The translations under genes were made by a program, and so were the position numbers. From Hydractinia symbiolongicarpus (Eukaryota > Cnidaria > Hydrozoa > Anthoathecata > Hydractiniidae), in NCBI RefSeq assembly GCF_029227915.1, contig NC_079877.1, forward strand, positions 4,466,001 through 4,530,000: DNA of 64,000 bases, in the 5' to 3' direction. Numbering within the stretch: the first letter of the stretch is position 1; each line of letters starts with the position of its first letter. Of the stretch, positions 60,001-64,000 are shown piece by piece. The notes below the pieces were generated by a model. The model searched no databases and was not told the DNA's origin. It saw only the letters and a list, made by a program, of their open reading frames with translations.

Positions 60001-63000
60001 GTGAAAAAATAATTTAAAAAATCGTTCTGGAAATGACTTTACTCACAGGGTACTTTTTTGTTTACATTCGACTATACGTGCCAAGCCCGGGATTTACGGG
60101 AAATCGCGGGTTTTTGTTTGCCGGCGATTAAACTGCTTTTATTCAGCGTCTCATCAAAAATCAAAACATTCTTGAAAACTACAAGTCTCATGCGTTTTAG
60201 TGGTGAAATAATAAATCAAAAAATCGTTTGGGAAACGAGTTTACTCCCTGGGTACTTTCTTTGTATACTTTTGACTATACGGGACAAGCCTGGGATTTAC
60301 GGGAAATCGCGGGTTTTCGTTTGCCGGCGATTAAACTTCTTTTATTCAGCGTCTCATCAAAAATGAAAACATTTTTGAAAACTACAAGTCTCATGCGTTT
60401 TAGTGGTGAAAAAATAATTTAAAAAATCGTTCGGGAAATGAGTTTACTCCCTGGGTACTTTCTTTGTATACTTTTGACTATACGGGCCAAGCCGGCATTT
60501 ACGGGAAATCGCGGGTTTTCGTTTGCCGGCGATTAAACTTCTTTTATTCAGCGTCTCATCAAAAATGAAAACATTTTTAAAAACTACAAGTCTTATGCGT
60601 TTTAGTGGTGAAAAAATAATTTAAAAAATCGTTCTGGAAATGAGTTTACTCACAGGGTACTTTTTTGTTTACATTCGACTATACGTGCCAAGCCCGGGAT
60701 TTACGGGAAATCGCGGGTTTTTGTTTGCCGGCGATTAAACTGCTTTTATTCAGCGTCTCATCAAAAATGAAAACATTCTTGAAAACTACAAGTCTCATGC
60801 GTTTTAGTGGTGAAATAATAAATCAAAAAACCGTTTGGGAAATGAGTTTACTCCCTGGGTACTTTCTTTGTATACTTTTGACTATACGGGCCAAGCCGGG
60901 ATTTACGGGAAATCGCGGGTTTTCGTTTGCCGGCGATTAAACTTCTTTTATTCAGCGTCTCATCAAAAATGAAAACATTTTTAAAAACTACAAGTCTTAT
61001 GCGTTTTAGTGGTGAAAAAATAATTTAAAAAACCGTTCTGGAAATGAGTTTACTCCCTGGGTACTTTCTTTGTATACTTTTGACTATACGGGCCGAGTCC
61101 GGGATTTAGGGAAATCGCAGGTTTTCGTTTGCCGGCGATTAAAGTGCTTTTATTCAGCGTCTCATCAAAAATGAAAACATTTTTGAAAACTACAAGTCTC
61201 ATGCGTTTTAGTGGTGAAAAAATAATTTAAAAAATCGTTCGGGAAATGAGTTTACTCCCTGGGTACTTTCTTTGTATACTTTTGACTATACGGGCCAAGC
61301 CGGGATTTACGGGAAATCGCGGGTTTTCGTTTGCCGGCGATTAAACTTCTTTTATTCAGCGTCTCATCAGAAATGAAAACATTTTTGAAAACTACAAGTC
61401 TCATTCGTTTTAGTGGTGAAAAAATAATTTAAAAAATCGTTCGGGAAATGAGTTTACTCCCTGGGTACTTTCTTTGTATACTTTTGACTATACGGGCCAA
61501 GCCGGGATTTACGGGAAATCGCGGGTTTTCGTTTGCCGGCGATTAAACTTCTTTTATTCAGCGTCTCATCAAAAATGAAAACATTTTTAAAAACTACAAG
61601 TCTCATACGTTTTAGTGGTGAAAAAATAATTTAAAAATTCGTTCGGGAAATGAGTTTACTCACTGGGTACTTTCTTTGTATACTTTTGACTATACGGGCC
61701 AAGCCCGGGATTTACGGGAAATCGCGGGTTTTCGTTTGCCGGCGATTAAACATCTTTTATTCAGCGTCTCATCAAAAATGAAAACATTTTTGAAAACTAC
61801 AAGTCTCATGCGTTTTAGTGGTGAAAAAATAATTTAAAAAATCGTTCGGAAAATGAGTTTACTCCCTGGGTACTTTCTTTGTATACTTTTGACTATACGG
61901 GACGAGTCTGGGATTTACGGGAAATCGCGGATTTTCGTTTGCCGGCGATTAAACTTCTTTTATTCAGCGTCCCATCAAAAATGAAAATATTCTTGAAAAC
62001 TACAAGTCTCATGCGTTTAGTGGTAAAAAAATAAAATAAAAAATCGTTCGGGAAATGAGTTTACTCCCTGGGTACTTTCTTTGTATACTTTTGACTATAC
62101 GGGACAAGCCCGGGTTTTACGGGAAATCGCGGGTTTTCGTTTGCCGGCGATTAAACTTCTTTTATTCAGCGTCTCATCAAAAATGAAAACATTTTTAAAA
62201 ACTACAAGTCTTATGCGTTTTAGTGGTGAAAAAATAATTTAAAAAATCGTTCTGGAAATGAGTTTACTCACAGGGTACTTTTTTGTTTACATTCGACTAT
62301 ACGTGCCAAGCCCGGGATTTACGGGAAATCTCGGGTTTTTGTTTGCCGGCGATTAAACTGCTTTTATTCAGCGTCTCATCAAAAATGAAAACATTCTTGA
62401 AAACTACAAGTCTCATGCGTTTTAGTGGTGAAATAATAAATCAAAAAATCGTTTGGGAAATGAGTTTACTCCCTGGGTACTTTCTTTGTATACTTTTGAC
62501 TATACGGGCCAAGCCGGGATTTACGGGAAATCGCGGGTTTTCGTTTGCCGGCGATTAAACTTCTTTTATTCAGCGTCTCATCAAAAATGAAAACATTTTT
62601 AAAAACTACAAGTCTTATGCGTTTTAGTGGTGAAAAAATAATTTAAAAAATCGTTCGGGAAATGAGTTTACTCCCTGGGTACTTTCTTTGTATACTTTTG
62701 ACTATACGGGCCAAGCCGGGATTTACGGGAAATCGCGGGTTTTCGTTTGCCGGCGATTAAACTTCTTTTATTTAGCGTCTCATCAAAAATGAAAACATTT
62801 TTGAAAACTACAAGTCTCATTCGTTTTAGTGGTGAAAAAATAATTTAAAAAATCGTTCGGGAAATGAGTTTACTCCCTGGGTACTTTCTTTGTATACTTT
62901 TGACTATACGGGCCAAGCCGGGATTTACGGGAAATCGCGGGTTTTCGTTTGCCGGCGATTAAACTGCTTTTATTCAGCGTCTCATCAAAAATGAAAACAT

Positions 63001-64000
63001 TTTTAAAAACTACAAGTCTCATACGTTTTAGTGGTGAAAAAATAATTTAAAAATTCGTTCGGGAAATGAGTTTACTCACTGGGTACTTTCTTTGTATACT
63101 TTTGACTATACGGGCCAAGCCCGGGATTTACGGGAAATCGCGGGTTTTCGTTTGCCGGCGATTAAACATCTTTTATTCAGCGTCTCATCAAAAATGAAAA
63201 CATTTTTGAAAACTACAAGTCTCATGCGTTTTAGTGGTGAAAAAATAATTTAAAAAATCGTTCGGGAAATGAGTTTACTCCTGGGTACTTTCTTTGTATA
63301 CTTTTGACTATACGGGACGAGTCTGGGATTTACGAGAAATCGCGGATTTTCGTTTGCCGGCGATTAAACTTCTTTTATTCAGCGTCCCATCAAAAATGAA
63401 AATATTCTTGAAAACTACAAGTCTCATGCGTTTAGTGGTAAAAAAATAAAATAAAAAATCGTTCGGGAAATGAGTTTACTCCCTGGGTACTTTCTTTGTA
63501 TACTTTTGACTATACGGGACAAGCCCGGGTTTTACGGGAAATCGCGGGTTTTCGTTTGCCGGCGATTAAACTTCTTTTATTCAGCGTCTCATCAAAAATG
63601 AAAACATTTTTAAAAACTACAAGTCTTATGCGTTTTAGTGGTGAAAAAATAATTTAAAAAATCGTTCGGGAAATGAGTTTACTCCCTGGGTACTTTCTTT
63701 GTATACTTTTGACTATACGGGCCGAGTCCGGGATTTAGGGAAATCGCAGGTTTTCGTTTGCCGGCGATTAAAGTGCTTTTATTCAGCGTCTCATCAAAAA
63801 TGAAAACATTTTTGAAAACTACAAGTCTCATGCGTTTTAGTGGTGAAAAAATAATTTAAAAAATCGTTCGGGAAATGAGTTTACTTCCTGGGTACTTTCT
63901 TTGTATACTTTTGACTAGGCCAAGCCAGGATTTACGGGAAATCGCGGGTTTTCGTTTGCCGGCGATTAAACTTCTTTTATTCAGCGTCTCATCAAAAATG

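Larger units (their letters stand above)
12851..64000. repeat. Satellite array of 202-203-bp monomers
   Basis: About 250 tandem monomers without interruption, running off the window end. Measured spacings include 13081 to 13283 (202) and 13283 to 13486 (203). Each monomer has a GC/CpG-rich core (ACGGGAAATCGCGGG, TTTGCCGGCGATTAAA) and an AT-rich remainder (TTTTAGTGGTGAAAAAATAA). Variant classes are marked by GACGAGTCTGGG with GCGTCCCATC and AAAATATTCTTG; by CCGAGTCCGGGATTTAGGG with AAAGTGCTTTT; by CCAAGCCAGG; by CTCACTGGG with AAACATC; by GGAAATGAAATTACTCC with CGGCCCAAG; and by CTCACAGGGTAC with GTTTACATTCG. Open frames of 61-102 codons recur only because the monomer repeats; none is a gene. 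I do not recognise the satellite. Confidence 0.97.

Noticed and set aside
12888-62558. Repeated plus- and minus-strand open frames of 61-102 codons in the satellite
   Set aside because: They recur with the monomer period, stop where variants change frame, and have no gene-like context. They are shadows of the repeat.
12851-64000. CENP-B box in the satellite
   Set aside because: Checked NTTCGNNNNANNCGGGN against the TTCGTTTGCCGGCG and GTTCGGGAAATGAG segments; neither fits the essential bases.
12851-64000. CRISPR array
   Set aside because: The repeats are contiguous 202-bp monomers without unique spacers, in a eukaryotic setting.

Overview
The window is eukaryotic nuclear DNA, almost certainly from an animal. 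The tRNA genes are eukaryotic (initiator tRNA-Met of animal type, introns 3' of the anticodon in tRNA-Tyr and tRNA-Leu, Pol III T-run terminators). The one protein-coding block is a spliced, transposon-borne gene pair of a kind I associate with marine invertebrates such as cnidarians, and with fish. The species cannot be named from the sequence alone.

Layout. (1) Positions 1-12350 hold a head-to-tail array of a 1,302-bp unit. Each unit has seven tRNA genes: on the minus strand Ala(AGC), Lys(TTT), Asp(GTC) and Ala(TGC); on the plus strand initiator Met(CAT) and Tyr(GTA, 21-nt intron); and on the minus strand Leu(CAA, 32-nt intron). Six units are present, the first and last incomplete, and the copies look identical by eye, spacers included. 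(2) The third tRNA-Leu gene is split by a 4,913-bp DNA transposon (3820-8732). It has near-perfect terminal inverted repeats, a perfect 6-bp target duplication (CTCGGC) and 20-bp subterminal repeats. It carries a two-exon accessory gene and an intact integrase-type (D,D-34-E) transposase with two helix-turn-helix regions. The closest family I can name is the eukaryotic IS3-like group (IS3EU). The insertion lies inside the tRNA A box. (3) Positions 12351-12850 are 500 Ns, so the link between the tRNA array and what follows is not proven. (4) Positions 12851-64000 are one uninterrupted satellite array of about 250 monomers of 202-203 bp, with no genes. Monomer variants fall into classes arranged in higher-order blocks of 3, 5, 7 and 10 monomers, plus a large duplication that puts two ~14-15 kb segments up to 17,606 bp (about 87 monomers) apart.

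How the parts relate. The tRNA array is a probable Pol III transcription cluster kept uniform by concerted evolution. The transposon has used one redundant gene in it as a target, and the uninterrupted neighbouring copies show the pre-insertion site exactly. The transposase and accessory protein probably act together in mobilising the element. The satellite shows a readable history of unequal exchange: small nested duplications, chimeric monomers, and private variants that order the events. Boundaries inside the satellite were set by eye and are good to tens of bases unless a precise offset is given.
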